NCBI GenBank assembly: GCA_037157565.1
Contig: JAZHRO010000026.1
Location: 35,578,501-35,642,500, forward strand
Length of the DNA: 64,000 bases
Direction: 5' to 3'
Origin: Thalassia testudinum
Taxonomy: Eukaryota; Streptophyta; Magnoliopsida; Alismatales; Hydrocharitaceae
Positions 32,268 through 43,500 of this stretch are shown here, piece by piece (position 1 is the first letter of the stretch; every line of letters starts with the position of its first letter). The notes below the pieces were generated by a model that was not told the DNA's origin, did no database searches, and saw nothing but the letters and a program-made list of their open reading frames with translations. A program made the position numbers and the translations under genes.

Positions 32268-32461
32268 ACAACAACGGAAGAACTTAGAAACCATATATGA
32301 TTTGTGAGAAATAACAAAGAGTTGTAGTAAAAACATGAAAGCAATCAATCATAACAAAATGCACATATCAGAATCTTGTCATTTAGTGAAAATATAATCA
32401 AACATGACATTTCTGTACAATTATTTTCTTTGCTAGTGATTCTCTATGGCCTAATAGTTTA
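32268..32461 (+). repeat. Direct repeat, copy 1
   Basis: Contains GGAAGAACTTAGAAACCATA, AACAAAATGCACATATCAGA and CAATTATTTTCTTTGCTAGT. Copy 2 has the same blocks in the same order. Confidence 0.75.
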
Positions 32462-32702
32462 AGCATTCTCAATACCGACTTCACATCCTTTTACATAGCT
32501 CCTTACTACATCTAGAAGATTGCTAATAACAATATTCATTCCCATGGGAAAAAGAGAGAGATCTTTAATCTCTAAAGTATGAATGTCTACATGGTTCCAT
32601 ATTTCCAATAGAATAGGTGAGAAACTAAGCAAAAAGTATTAAAAGCATAGCAAAATGTCTTAGATTTTCTGAAGCAGCCAAATGCAAGTGAGCTACTATC
32701 AG

Positions 32703-32948
32703 GACAAAGGAAGAACTTAGAAACCATATATGATTCATAGAAAGTAACAAAGAGCTGCAGCAAAATCATGAAACTAGTCAATCATCAACAGAGAAGTTCA
32801 GCACTCATATCTATGTAAGTTGGACAATATGGCTTGTATAACAAAATGCACATATCAGAATCTTGTATTTTAATGAAAATATAATCAAACATGGCATTTC
32901 TATACAATTATTTTCTTTTCTAATGATTCTCTATGGCCCAATAGTGTA
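32703..32948 (+). repeat. Direct repeat, copy 2
   Basis: It matches 32268-32461 at roughly 85-90 % in aligned blocks, with about 50 extra bases between them. The offset is about 435-490 bases. Confidence 0.75.
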
Positions 32949-33299
32949 TAGTTTACAATATGGTGAGCACATATCCAACAAGCAAAGAGGAACCATATAC
33001 TACTATGTTATTGCAAAAATACATGTCTTCCATTCATAATCATACCTGATGGTTTGCTACAGTTGCAAAGGACTGTAGACAACCTACCACAGTTCTAACT
33101 ATAGACTCAAAGTTGATTTCGGACATCTAACTATCACATTTTTTTGAGACTCTTGTTTGATGATTGTAGATGATTGTGATCTACAGATAAAAATATAACC
33201 AAGTTTGCCACTCAGAATTGGTAGTAGATAAAGGAATGAAATCTAAATGCACAGATACACTTTGATTTACCTGCATACAACAAAACAAACAACACTCCT

Positions 33300-34090
33300 C
33301 CCTTCCTCCTCCTCCACTGCTCCATCATGACCCTCAACCTTACGGCCTCGGCCTCGACCTCAACCTTCACCACTACTCCATCAAGATCCTCAGCCTCGCA
33401 GCCTCCACAATTTCCTCAAAGAAAGAAATTCTACTTTTTACCAGCATAACAATCCACAATATCTAAAACCCTCCTCTACAACAAAACATAGAACTCAAAT
33501 ACGATCCGACAAAAAGGTACAATCTAAGGAAGAATCCAAACAAAAAAATCCATAGAACTGAAAAGAAAAAAACAAAAAATAAACCCAAAAGGAGAGAATG
33601 GCCACGAGTACGACTCCTCGCACTACGACCACACCCTCCTCTACCACAACTGTTGCAAGCCCTTCCTCACCTCTGAGCTCCCTTTCGCTCCCCCCGTCGT
33701 CCCCGGCACCAACATGCACTACTACTCCTGGGGCCTCTTCCCCCTCTGGCATCCCACTCCTCGATGACTTCCCTAGGGACCATGGCAATTCTGACGGTGG
33801 CAGATCGCTCCTGACCACAACCCCACCCCACTCCCACCCACCACGCATGAGAAACCTATCGCATAGAGGGGGAAGAAGCCCATCAAGTGCCTAACGGGCC
33901 TTCTGCAAAAGGACTACACTACCGAAGCCCTGTTGTCACCCACGGATGAGGATGTTGTAGGGAACCTCATTGCGAAGTAGGCTGAGGCGGAGGTAGTAAC
34001 GCTGAGGCGGCGATCACGACAGGAGCTGAGCGTAGGAGCTAGAGGCGGAGCGGGAGATGCTGAGTGTGGTCCGTTAGGAGATGCTTAGGC
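33300..34090 (+). other. GC-rich coding-like relic, unidentified
   Basis: The stretch is GC-rich against AT-rich neighbours. One frame (about 33596-33760) reads H-Y-D-H-T-L-L-Y-H-N-C-C-K-P-F and on to H-Y-Y-S-W-G-L-F-P-L-W-H-P-T-P-R without a stop. After stops and a possible shift, another piece reads K-P-I-K-C-L-T-G-L-L-Q-K-D-Y (about 33870-33915) and D-E-D-V-V-G-N-L-I-A-K (about 33940-33977). These look like protein sequence rather than chance, but I do not recognise the family. An overlapping Ser/Thr/Pro-rich frame (33598-33894) is probably a shadow. A gene fragment carried by a transposon or an old pseudogene is possible. Confidence 0.3.
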
Positions 34091-34099
34091 TATGGCGCT

Positions 34100-34820
34100 A
34101 GGCGACGTCGATCGCGACTGGAGCGGAAGGGCTGGAGATGACGTTTGGAAATGCTGGAGTGTGAGCATCCCCAGAGCTGCAGCCCTCCCCTCCGATGGCC
34201 ACCTTAGTAGGGAGGGAGAGAGGTAGAGGAGGGGTAAGGGAGGTGGTCGATGTGAAAAGGGCATGTAGGGTTGTGGTGGGATGAAGGGAGAGGGAGAGAG
34301 GGGAACGTGAGCATCCCCGAAGCTGCAGCTGTTGTCGTCCCCTCCGACATGCTCGACGGCGTCGATTGCGACAGGAGCGGAGGAATTACAAGGAGGAGGC
34401 GAGGCAGAGCAGGGGTAGGGGAGGCAGTCGGCGTGAGGAGGGCACACAGGGTTGCGGTTGGCAAGGGAGATGGGAGAGGACGAAGGGAGAGGAAGGGAGA
34501 GGGAGAGAGGGGAGGGCGAACGTTGCTGCAACCATCGACAGAGTAGATCACGACAGGAGCAGAGGAGCTGCAAGGAGGGGAAGAGGTAGAGGAGGGGTAG
34601 GGGAAGCGGTTGTGTCGAGGGTTTAGGGCACGGAGGGTTGCAGTTGGCGAGAGAGATGGGAGAGGACGAAGGGAGAGGAAGGGAGAGGGAGAGAGGGGAG
34701 GGCGAGCCTCCCTGTAGCCGTCGGTGGTGTCGATCGCTACAGGAGTGGAGGAGCTGCAAGGAGGGGGCAAGGTAGAGGAGGGGTAGGGGAGACGGCTGCG
34801 TTGAGGGTTTTAGCGTGACG
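34100..34820. repeat. GC-rich minisatellite, about 4 units of ~185 bp
   Basis: GGGTTG(T/C/A)GG-type landmarks recur at 34268, 34449 and 34635. A GTCGATCGCGAC-like landmark recurs at 34108, 34362, 34542 and 34728. Periods are about 180-186 bases, with a less regular first unit. Minus-strand Pro/Leu/Ser frames across it (34085-34840) are produced by the repeat. Confidence 0.8.
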
Positions 34821-35938
34821 AAGTGATTGGTCGAAGACAAAAATAGGCACAGATCATGAATGATTTACATCAAATGCCACTGCCATCGATAAACAGTAAC
34901 TACTACAGTGAGGTATAGACTCATATCGACATGGGGAATAAGAGATATTCTGGATGGATATGACTTCAATGCGATCCAAGTATAAGGTAATTAAGGGCTT
35001 CAATATTTTTCTTCAATCATTTGATTAGAATTTTTTTAATGAAATCTTTCTTGCGGGAAAAAGGGATACAATATTTATATTGAATAAATATAACTTGTAT
35101 GTTTGTTTGGTTGCTTCAAATAAAGAAAATAATTTATGACAGCAAAGATTAGGCTACACTTAAATAAAAAGACAATTGCTATGAATTTATTCAAAAACTT
35201 AATTCAACATTCAAGAGCAAAATGTAGATACCCTATAAGTTCATTTCTTTAGAGATAATATTTACAAAGGAGAAAACACATTAACCGTTGATATACTCAC
35301 CAAATTAGAGGGCTTTAATTAAATTACACACGTAAAGAAAATTAGTCTTTAGTTCTCGTTTTATTATAGACGTGTGAAAGTTAATTATATAAAAATTTAA
35401 TCTAATTTTTAATCAATGTAACTTGATTGTTAATTGATGAAAAAATAATATATCATATGTTAAAAAATATATTACTTGTCGTATCTTAATTTTTGATTAA
35501 TAATAAAAAATATTGATCGAAAATTAAATCACATCACATAAAATATATTATCTGATATATTTTAATTTTCAATCGATCTCATAGTTTATATTTATTTTAC
35601 GATGTAGGTTAAGAAATGTAAAAGTTGACGTAAAAGTTGACACATAATAGTACGAACATAATCCCATCCTATATCTCTTTTTTTATGTAAAAAAAAGTAC
35701 TGACATATGGTTGGGTTCACCACTATTAAAATCAACAACAAATTACTTTGGTACAGGTGCAAACCACTTAAATCACCTTCGAAATCACTTTACACTAGTG
35801 CAAAATCACTTTGCATGGGTGCAATCTTAGTTTGCACCTATGCAAAACTACTATACACCTTGAGAATAATTTTACATGAATGCAAAGCATGATTGTACTG
35901 GTGCAAAATTAAAATCCAAGTATTTATTCACCTATAAC
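34821..35938. other. AT-rich intergenic DNA
   Basis: No gene recognised. From about 35700 a loose TGCAAAATCACTTT-like motif recurs. Confidence 0.5.
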
Positions 35939-36095
35939 AAGTGATTTTATACTTAAAAGGTGATTTTTTCACCTTAGGGTTTAGGTTTAATCTTTAGTGT
36001 TTAGGGTTTAACTTTGTTAAACCTTAAGTTCTAAATCTTAAATCCTAAACCGTAAATCCTAAGGTGAAAAATCATTTTTTAAGTGAAAATCACTT
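35939..36095. repeat. Foldback (imperfect inverted repeat)
   Basis: The left arm AAGTGATTTTATACTTAAAA..CACCTTAGGGTTTAG pairs with the right arm CTAAACCGTAAATCCTAAGG..AAGTGAAAATCACTT. Together they form an imperfect stem of about 70 bp that could be a MITE-like or foldback element. Confidence 0.65.
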
Positions 36096-36275
36096 ATAAT
36101 ACGTGAAATCACTTTACATAAACTTAAATACTAAACCCTAGACCCTAAATCCCAAACTCATATGTTAAAATCACTTTACATAGGTGCAAAATTACTTTGA
36201 ACATGTGAAACTATCCATAGAATAATTTTACACCAATGCAAAATAAGATTGCACTAGTACAAAGACACCTTAGAA

Positions 36276-36592
36276 TAATTTATCTTCTATGTAAAGTAGT
36301 TTATCACCGATATAAAGTTATTTATTACCTATCTATTTTAGGTTAAAGTGATGTAATGATTTTTTTTAATATAATAGAGACTACCATGTAACAAACCTTA
36401 CATTCTTTTGTTTCTTTATAAAATCACCCAAAATAATTTATCACCGATGTAAAGTAGTTTATCACCGATATAAAGTTATTTATTACCTATCTATTTTAGG
36501 TTAAAGTGATGTAATGATTTTTTTTAATATAATAGAGACTACCATGTAACAAACCTTACATTCTTTTATTTCTTTATATTAAATATAAATTA
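36276..36592 (+). repeat. Tandem duplication, 158-bp period
   Basis: TTATCACCGATATAAAGTTA starts at 36301 and again at 36459, followed in both by about 115 nearly identical bases ending in ACCTTACATTCTTTT. Confidence 0.85.
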
Positions 36593-36719
36593 TCAAATAG
36601 ACCTACGTTCTCACTGTTGTGTAAAATATTAAAATAACATCCATAAATTTATCCCCGTCACCTTTTACACCAATACCTACGTTTTCCTATTTTTTTTGAA
36701 AAAGAAATTATATATATAT

Positions 36720-37012
36720 ATACACAACAACAACAACCAAGCTTTTTCCCACATTAAGTAGGGTCGGCTATATGGATTCTTTGCCTCCACACAGATCAAT
36801 TTTCAGCCATTTTAGGACTTAAATTAAAGTAATTAAGGTCATACTTAATAGTTTCCTTCCAACACTTGTTTGGTCTTCCTCGCCCCCTTTTAGCGCGTTC
36901 AGCGTCCAACTTCTCACATCTCCTAACTGGAGCATCTAGTGGCCTTCTTTGTAAATGTTCAAACCATCTTAGATGGGCCTCTCTCATTTTATCCTCTATC
37001 GATGCCACCCTA
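36720..37012 (-). mobile_element. RTE-type LINE, 3' part (left of the Del insertion)
   Basis: The minus strand ends with a segment like the GACCCTACTTAATGTGGGA..GGTTGTTGTTGTTG tail typical of plant RTE LINEs. It includes the C-terminal coding end. It is separated from the rest of the LINE at 46753 by the Del element. Confidence 0.85.
36796..37007 (-). pseudogene. RTE LINE ORF, C-terminal end
   Basis: Minus-strand codons read [16 protein letters not shown], then [18 protein letters not shown] and stop at 36796-36798. This is the conserved C-terminus of plant RTE-clade reverse transcriptase proteins. Removing the Del element and one copy of CCCTA joins it in frame to the segment ending at 46753 (N-R-V-R then V-A-S-I-E). 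A longer open frame that continues above 37012 runs into Del LTR sequence and is an artefact. Confidence 0.85.
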
Positions 37013-39715
37013 TGTAACGAACGCGTGCCCCAGACGCCTTTTAAGACGTCTGGGAGGTGGCCCAGACATCGGACCAGACGTCTGGGATCACATCCAGACG
37101 TCTGACCAGACGTCCGGGATCGTTTCCAGACGTCTGGAGAACAGTTATGTTCGCACGGGAGATTCGTCTGCACGCCTGTGCACGCAGACCTGCGATTCCT
37201 CTCTCTCTCTCTCTGCGGCTGCAGGCGCGCTGCGACCACCTTCTCTCTCCTCCTCTCCCGTCTCCACCGTCTCCTCCTTCTTCTCCTTCCTGTGCGCGAG
37301 AGCGAGCGAGCGCGAGGGCGGCAGCGGCAGCCGCAGTAAGCGCGGAGGAGGTGCGGCGTGCGAGGGCGGGGCTCTGCCGTGAGGGCGAGCTCGCCGGAGC
37401 GGCTTGGCCGGCCGGCGGAGGGCGCAGGGGGCGCGGAGCGACGCGGAGAGGGACCTGCTGCAGTCGGAGCAGCGGACGCGCGAGGTGCGACGCGGGCGGC
37501 GTCGCGAGCGGAGGCCGAGCAGGGTCCTGATTCTGGAAAAATTTTCAGAATCAGACGTCTGGATTGATAGCCAGACAGCAAGGTCGACGTCTGTAAGATC
37601 ATACAGACGTCTGAAAGGTGAGTTTCCGCCTTCTTCTTCCTTCTTGTCGACTGACCGTACTGAGGGAGGGGGTTGGCTGTGCGCAGGTTCGCTGATTCGC
37701 CATCCTTTGGGAATTAGACATCTGTAAGTTGTACCAGACGGCGGGAGTGACCTCCAGACGTCCTGAGGGACCATCGGACGTCTGGGATCTAGGGCAGACG
37801 TCCCCGCAGACTTCTGGACGTCTGGGAAACCACGCTGAACAGGTAATTCTCTGATCCACTTTTTAAGACGTCTGGAAAGGTAATTCTCTGATCCACTTTT
37901 TAAGACGTCTGGAAGGAGTTCCAGACGTCTGATTTTGCACAGTATCATCTTTTTCGACCCGTTTACGGCCCGTTTGGGCTCCGTTTTCCGCGATTCGAGT
38001 TGCGTTCTTTTCAGAATAAATTCCTCTACTCATCTACAGTAGCTATACACTGTTTTGAGACACTCCTTGTGTTGATCCTTGTGATAGGACCTCGTTCGGT
38101 TGCAGTCTTGAGAGTCGCGGAGGCGCGCGGGATTCCCGATCACGCCCCCATTACTCCCGTTGTACCTGGTAGAGTGGCTTAAGTTTATTAATAAAATCTG
38201 TTAAAGTATGGAACCATAACTAGAAGCTAGGACATTGCATGAATCCTAGGAATGAGAAATGTATGGAATGATAGCTCCTAGGTGATGCATGAATCCTAGG
38301 GCTGGAAAACTAGTTGTATGCTAGATCCTAGGATGTGACATGAACCCTAGGATGGAAGAACTAGTGGAATGTATAATGCTGCAGTCTTGGAAAAAAAAAT
38401 GGAAAGGAATATAAAGCTGCCTGTAATTTGAATTAATAGCTGTCTGTTATGAATAAAGAAACATGATTGAGATCATGGATTTTTGAGAACGTGAATCTGG
38501 AAAGTGAAACATATGATGTTCTGAGATAAATAGCTGGAACCCTATGGAGAATTAGGAGTGGAACTCCTGGAAAGAAAAAGGAATGGAAACTGAGATGTAG
38601 TTTGTACTGTCTCTTGGGTACGCAGTACCAAGGGAAGTACCTGTACCTGTTTAGTGCAGAGTGGGGCCAGCCGCCCCAGGGACCCGGGGTTAGGATTGGC
38701 CACTCTGTACCGACTTGTTGGCCCTCGTGTACGTAGTACCGAGGAGAGCTAGTAGTGTTAGGAGAGTACTAGCTACCCCACGGGCCCCGGGGTTCTGCTA
38801 GCCTCCTTCACCGACTTGTTAGGCCCACTAGGGCAAACCAGGGTAGTCAGGCGAGGGTGCGCGGACTGTGGAGGGGCAAGGCCCCGGTTTGGTTACTGTG
38901 GAGGGGTTGGACCCCTGTTACTGAGAGGGCTCTGCCCTGGTTCCGTGCTGTGCTTTGGGCGCACCCGTTAACGGAAACGACTGACCGCGTGCCAGTGCGG
39001 GCTAGCTACCTGTGCGTTTATCGCGCGTGCCGTAGTCACCGTTACGTCTGTCAGTGACCTTGGGGTGGTTGACTGAGGGTAGGATCACCACGGGGGACTC
39101 TCCCGGCCAGGAGAGCACCACGTGCTACTTCTACTTTTGGAAAAGACTGCAATCAAGATCGTTCCCACGAGGACATTCGAGATCAAGTAAAGGACCTGAG
39201 AAATAAATGAAATAGTGAGAAAAATTGAAAGATGTGAATAAAGGAAGTAATAGAACATAACAGCTACTCTACACTCTACTGTTGCCTTTAGTTAGTTGCC
39301 ACTCTACTCAGCGTTTTGCTGACGTGTTACACTCGTTACCTTTTTCAGGACCAGGTGTTGAGCAGCCAGGGTCGGCGGCTGCAGAGGACGCTGGGCCGAG
39401 TAGGGTCCAGTAGAGTTACCACAGCCTTTTGTACCCCTTTTGTTTCTGTTCTAGTGAGTAGTTTTTGTTTCCGCTGTACCTTCTTTACCTGCAGTTCTTG
39501 TTATATGATAAATGATGTTTTACTGTTGTGGTGGTACCTACTGTAGTAGTTTCTTTCCTTACTGCTGTACTTTCTTACTGTTAGTTATATTCATGCTGAA
39601 TGTGGTTTATTTTACTGTCTTTTGGTTACTTCCTCGTTGGATGACTAGGTCTTGGGATTAGTCGAGTCGGTCCGGTTCGCGTGTCTCGTAGGGACTCGGG
39701 AACCGGGTCGTTACA
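37013..39715 (+). repeat. 5' LTR of Del element
   Basis: 2703 bp, TGTAACGAAC...CGTTACA. Compared with the 3' LTR and the solo LTR it lacks about 30 bases near 37256 that include the TATA-like box. It also carries an extra 37-base unit (37841-37877 repeated at 37878-37914). Confidence 0.93.
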
Positions 39716-39718
39716 AGA

Positions 39719-39730
39719 TGGTATCAGAGT
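39719..39730 (+). other. Primer binding site, initiator-Met tRNA
   Basis: TGGTATCAGAGT lies three bases after the 5' LTR. It is one base off TGGTATCAGAGC, the usual site complementary to the 3' end of plant initiator tRNA-Met. Confidence 0.9.
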
Positions 39731-39895
39731 AAGGTCGTCCCGAGAAGTGAATCAACTGACTGGAAAATAACCAATTCACATGTTTATAGCTAGAGTAGCC
39801 ACCACAACATATCTCTTGACATGAGCTCTTAGAAGTTTTGTTAGGTACCGTCTGTTTTGACGTTTCCGTTTTGTTTCGCGTCTCCATTGTAGGAG

Positions 39896-40560
39896 ATGCC
39901 GCGTCGTGGAGCTAGGAGGGTGGGCCGCAGGCGCGGCCGAGGTCAGGGCCCGGGGGACAGATGTGTCAGGCTTGGAATACATACTACCCCTCCTCTTCTC
40001 CTGAGTATATCGTCTCGGGACCTCGTCCAACTGATTCGAGAGGTGGTTCGAGAAGAATTTCAGCTTCCACCCACGTCGCCACCCCCTCCCCCTTCCGAGC
40101 GTACGACAGGGGAGTTAGTGGTGGAACGAGATTTCCGCCGCCACACCAGGCGTGTTAGGAGAACTCAACGGAGACACGTGGCGTCCGCAGGAGAGCCTTC
40201 ACGTTGTGCAGGGCCATCAGTGGCCTTTGGGGGCCCTCGACAGGGGCCAGTCGCCAGCACCGGACCCCCGCCTAGCCGACAGCAGGGACTCACTGAGGGC
40301 GGGAGTCGGGTTCCCCGCTGCGACCAGTGTGGCCAGCCGGGCCACGTCAGGAGGGACTGCCCATCTAGGGCAGGAGGTCAGCAGATACTTCCCGCGCAGA
40401 GCACTGGAGGGCGCGCAGGAGGCCGCGGTTCCCAGGCACGAGGAGGAGGACAGCAGTCGCGAGGAGGGTACCGGCCAGCACCTACCCGTCCGACGCAGAG
40501 TGTGGCTGCTTCGTCCGCACCTAGAGCTGAGGGGCGTATCAACACCCTAACACACAGGGA
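39896..40560 (+). pseudogene. gag: gag of Del element, internally deleted
   Basis: The frame starts M-P-R-R-G-A-R-R-V-G-R and continues into protease. A CCHC zinc knuckle C-D-Q-C-G-Q-P-G-H-V-R-R-D-C is at about 40316-40357, the nucleic-acid-binding part of the nucleocapsid. The usual capsid-like retrotransposon gag domain (some 200 residues between the basic N-terminus and the knuckle) is missing; the sequence passes from a Pro-rich stretch (about 40068-40100) straight to a basic R-R-T-Q-R-R region. This suggests an internal deletion. Arg and Gly are very abundant downstream of the knuckle. Particles could not be formed from this copy alone. Confidence 0.8.
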
Positions 40561-43500
40561 CGCCAGAGCATCGGGATCCGTGGTAGCAGGTATGGTTTCA
40601 GTTTCTGGCAGACTCGTTTACACGCTTTTCGATTCCGACGCTACGCACTCGTTTGTCGCAGCCAGTTTCGCAGTTAGTTTGGACCAGGATTATACACTGT
40701 TAGAGAATCCGTTCGTAATCTGAGGTCCGAGTGGTCAGCTGTTTGTAGCTGAGGAGGTGTACACGGGTTGCGGGGTCAGCATCGAGGGACATAGCCTGCC
40801 AGCTGACCTGATTATGATACAGATGGAGGACTTTGGAGTGATTCTGGGGATGGATTGGCTGTCCGCTTACCACGCTTTGGTGGACTGTTTTGAGAGGAAG
40901 ATCGTCTTCTCCATTCCAGAGTTGCCTCCTTTCGAGTTTCACGGACAGCCAGTGGACGGAGGTTTCAGGTGCATATCGGCACTTCGGGCGGTGAGACTTT
41001 TGAGCCAGGGGTGTGAGGGCTTCCTAGCTTGTGTGGTGGCAGAGCCCAGCCCCGTGGCAGACTTCCAGAGCATCCTGGTGGTCAGAGAGTACCCCGACGT
41101 GTTTCCAGACGAGTTACCAGGACTACCGCCCGAGCGTGAGATCGAGTTTGAGATCTCACTAGTACCAGGGACCAGCCCCATCTCCACTGCGCCATACAGG
41201 ATGGCACCGCTTGAGCTGCGAGAGCTCAAGTCTCAGTTGCAGGACCTTTTGGAGAAAGGTTTCGTGAGGCCCAGTGCGTCTCCCTGGGGAGCCCCGGTGC
41301 TGTTTGTGAAGAAGAAGGATGGGACCCTACGCCTTTGTGTGGACTACCGACAGCTGAATAGGGTCACCATCAAGAACAGATATCCGCTGCCGAGGATCGA
41401 CGATTTGTTTGACCAGTTGCGGGGTGCCACGGTGTTTTCCAAGATCGACTTGAGGTCTGGATACCACCAGTTGAGGATCAGGGAGACCGACGTCTCCAAG
41501 ACAGCTTTCCGCACCCGGTACGGACACTACGAGTTTTTGGTCATGCTGTTTGGGCTGACCAATGCCCCCGCTGCTTTCATGGACCTGATGAACCGGGTGT
41601 TTAGACCGTACTTGGACCAGTTTGTGGTGGTTTTCATAGATGATGTACTCATCTATTCTAGAGATCGGACGCAGCACGGACAACACTTGCGGATGGTTCT
41701 GGACACTCTGAGACGACGCAGGCTGTACGCCAAATACAGCAAGTGCGAGTTCTGGTTGAGGGAGGTGACCTTTTTGGGTCATGTGATCTCTGGAGACGGC
41801 CTGGCGGTGGACCCCGCCAAGGTCGAGGCAGTGCTCTGGTGGGAGAGACCGCGTTCAGTCACTGAGATTCGCAGTTTCCTGGGACTGGCAGGTTACTACA
41901 GACGGTTCATCAGAGGATTTTCACAGATTGCGTGTCCTATGACACAGTTGACCCGGAAGGATGTGCCTTTCGCTTGGACAGACGCCTGTGAGGCGTGTTT
42001 TCTGGAGCTGAAGGAGAGGTTGACCTCGGCTCCCGTGCTCACCATCCCTGACAGTAGTGGCGGGTTCGTTGTGTACACGGACGCTTCCTTGCAGGGGTTA
42101 GGAGGTGTGCTCATGCAGAGGGGTCACGTGGTCGCTTACGCTTCGCGGCAACCGAAGCCCCATGAGCATACCTACCCTACCCACGATCTAGAGTTGGCAG
42201 CTGTTGTCTTCGCGCTGAAGACATGGAGGCACTACTTGTACGGTGTGACCTTCGAGATTTTTACAGATCACAAGAGCCTCAGATATCTTTTTGACCAGAA
42301 GGAGCTCAACATGAGACAGAGACGTTGGTTGGAGCTCCTGAAGGACTATGACTGCAGCATCTCCTACCACCCGGGAAAGGCCAATGTGGTGGCTGACGCC
42401 TTGAGCCGTAAGGCGCCCGCACGCTTGGCCAGTCTACAGTTACAGAGTTGGAGCCTTTTGGAGGAGGTGGGCAGTTGGCGACCTCTAGAGTTACGAGGGT
42501 ACTGTGGGGCAGTGACGGTGACACGGCAGACCAGGCCAGAGTTGATAGACCGCATCATCACGGGATAGATGGCCGATCCGTACTTGCAGTCTTTGCGCGA
42601 CAGAGTACTATCAGGGGACCCAGGGGACTTCTCTTTCACAGACCAGGTGTTACGCTTGAGGGGACGGTTGTGCGTCCCCAGAGACGAGGAGCTGTTGAGA
42701 GAGCTCCTGACTGAGGCACACGGTTCCAGATTCACCATACACCCCGGAAACACGAAAATGTACCATGACTTGAGACGCGAGTTCTGGTGGAGAGGGATGA
42801 AGCAGGATGTGGGTGAGTTCGTGCAACAGTGCTTAGTGTGCCAGCAGGTGAAAGCCGAGCATCAGAGGCCTGCAGGGCCACTTCAGCCGCTTCCAGTGCC
42901 AGAGTGGAAGTGGGAGAGCATCACCATGGACTTGGTGGTGGGCTTACCTGTTACCCAGTGAGGACACGACGCAGTCTGGGTAATAGTGGATAGATTGACG
43001 AAGACGGCACGATTCTTGCCGATCCGAGTCACTTTGGGACCAGCACAGTTGGCAGAGAGGTATATCCGTGATGTGGTGCGACTACACGGAGTTCCGCGGG
43101 AGATCGTATCCGACCGGGATACCCGCTTTACGTCCCAGTTTTGGGCTGAGTTTCAGCAGGCTTTGGGGACGAGGTTGAGGTTTAGCACGGCTTACCACCC
43201 CCAGACGGACGGACAGTCGGAACACACGATACAGACACTTGAGGACCTTTTGCGTGCCTGTGTACTAGACTGGAGGGGCTCTTGGGAGGAGCACCTGCCC
43301 CTGGCGGAGTTGCATACAACAACAGTTATCACTCGAGCATCGGCATGGCTCCCTACGAGGCTCTGTACGGACGGAAATGCACGGCACCCTTGAGTTGGGT
43401 TGAGGTGGGGACCAAGTGGGAGGTTGGCCCCAGGTTGATCCGGCAGAGTCAGGAGGTAGTTAAGCAGATCCACAGACGACTCCGCACTGTCAGGAGCAGA

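Noticed and set aside
34085..34840. Pro/Ser/Leu-rich minus-strand proteins of 251 and 188 codons
   Set aside because: They are the minisatellite read as codons, with the same residues repeating each period.
36796..37602. 268-codon minus-strand frame
   Set aside because: It fuses the LINE C-terminus (up to 37007) with Del LTR sequence; the LTR border at 37013 and the TSD show it is a chance join.
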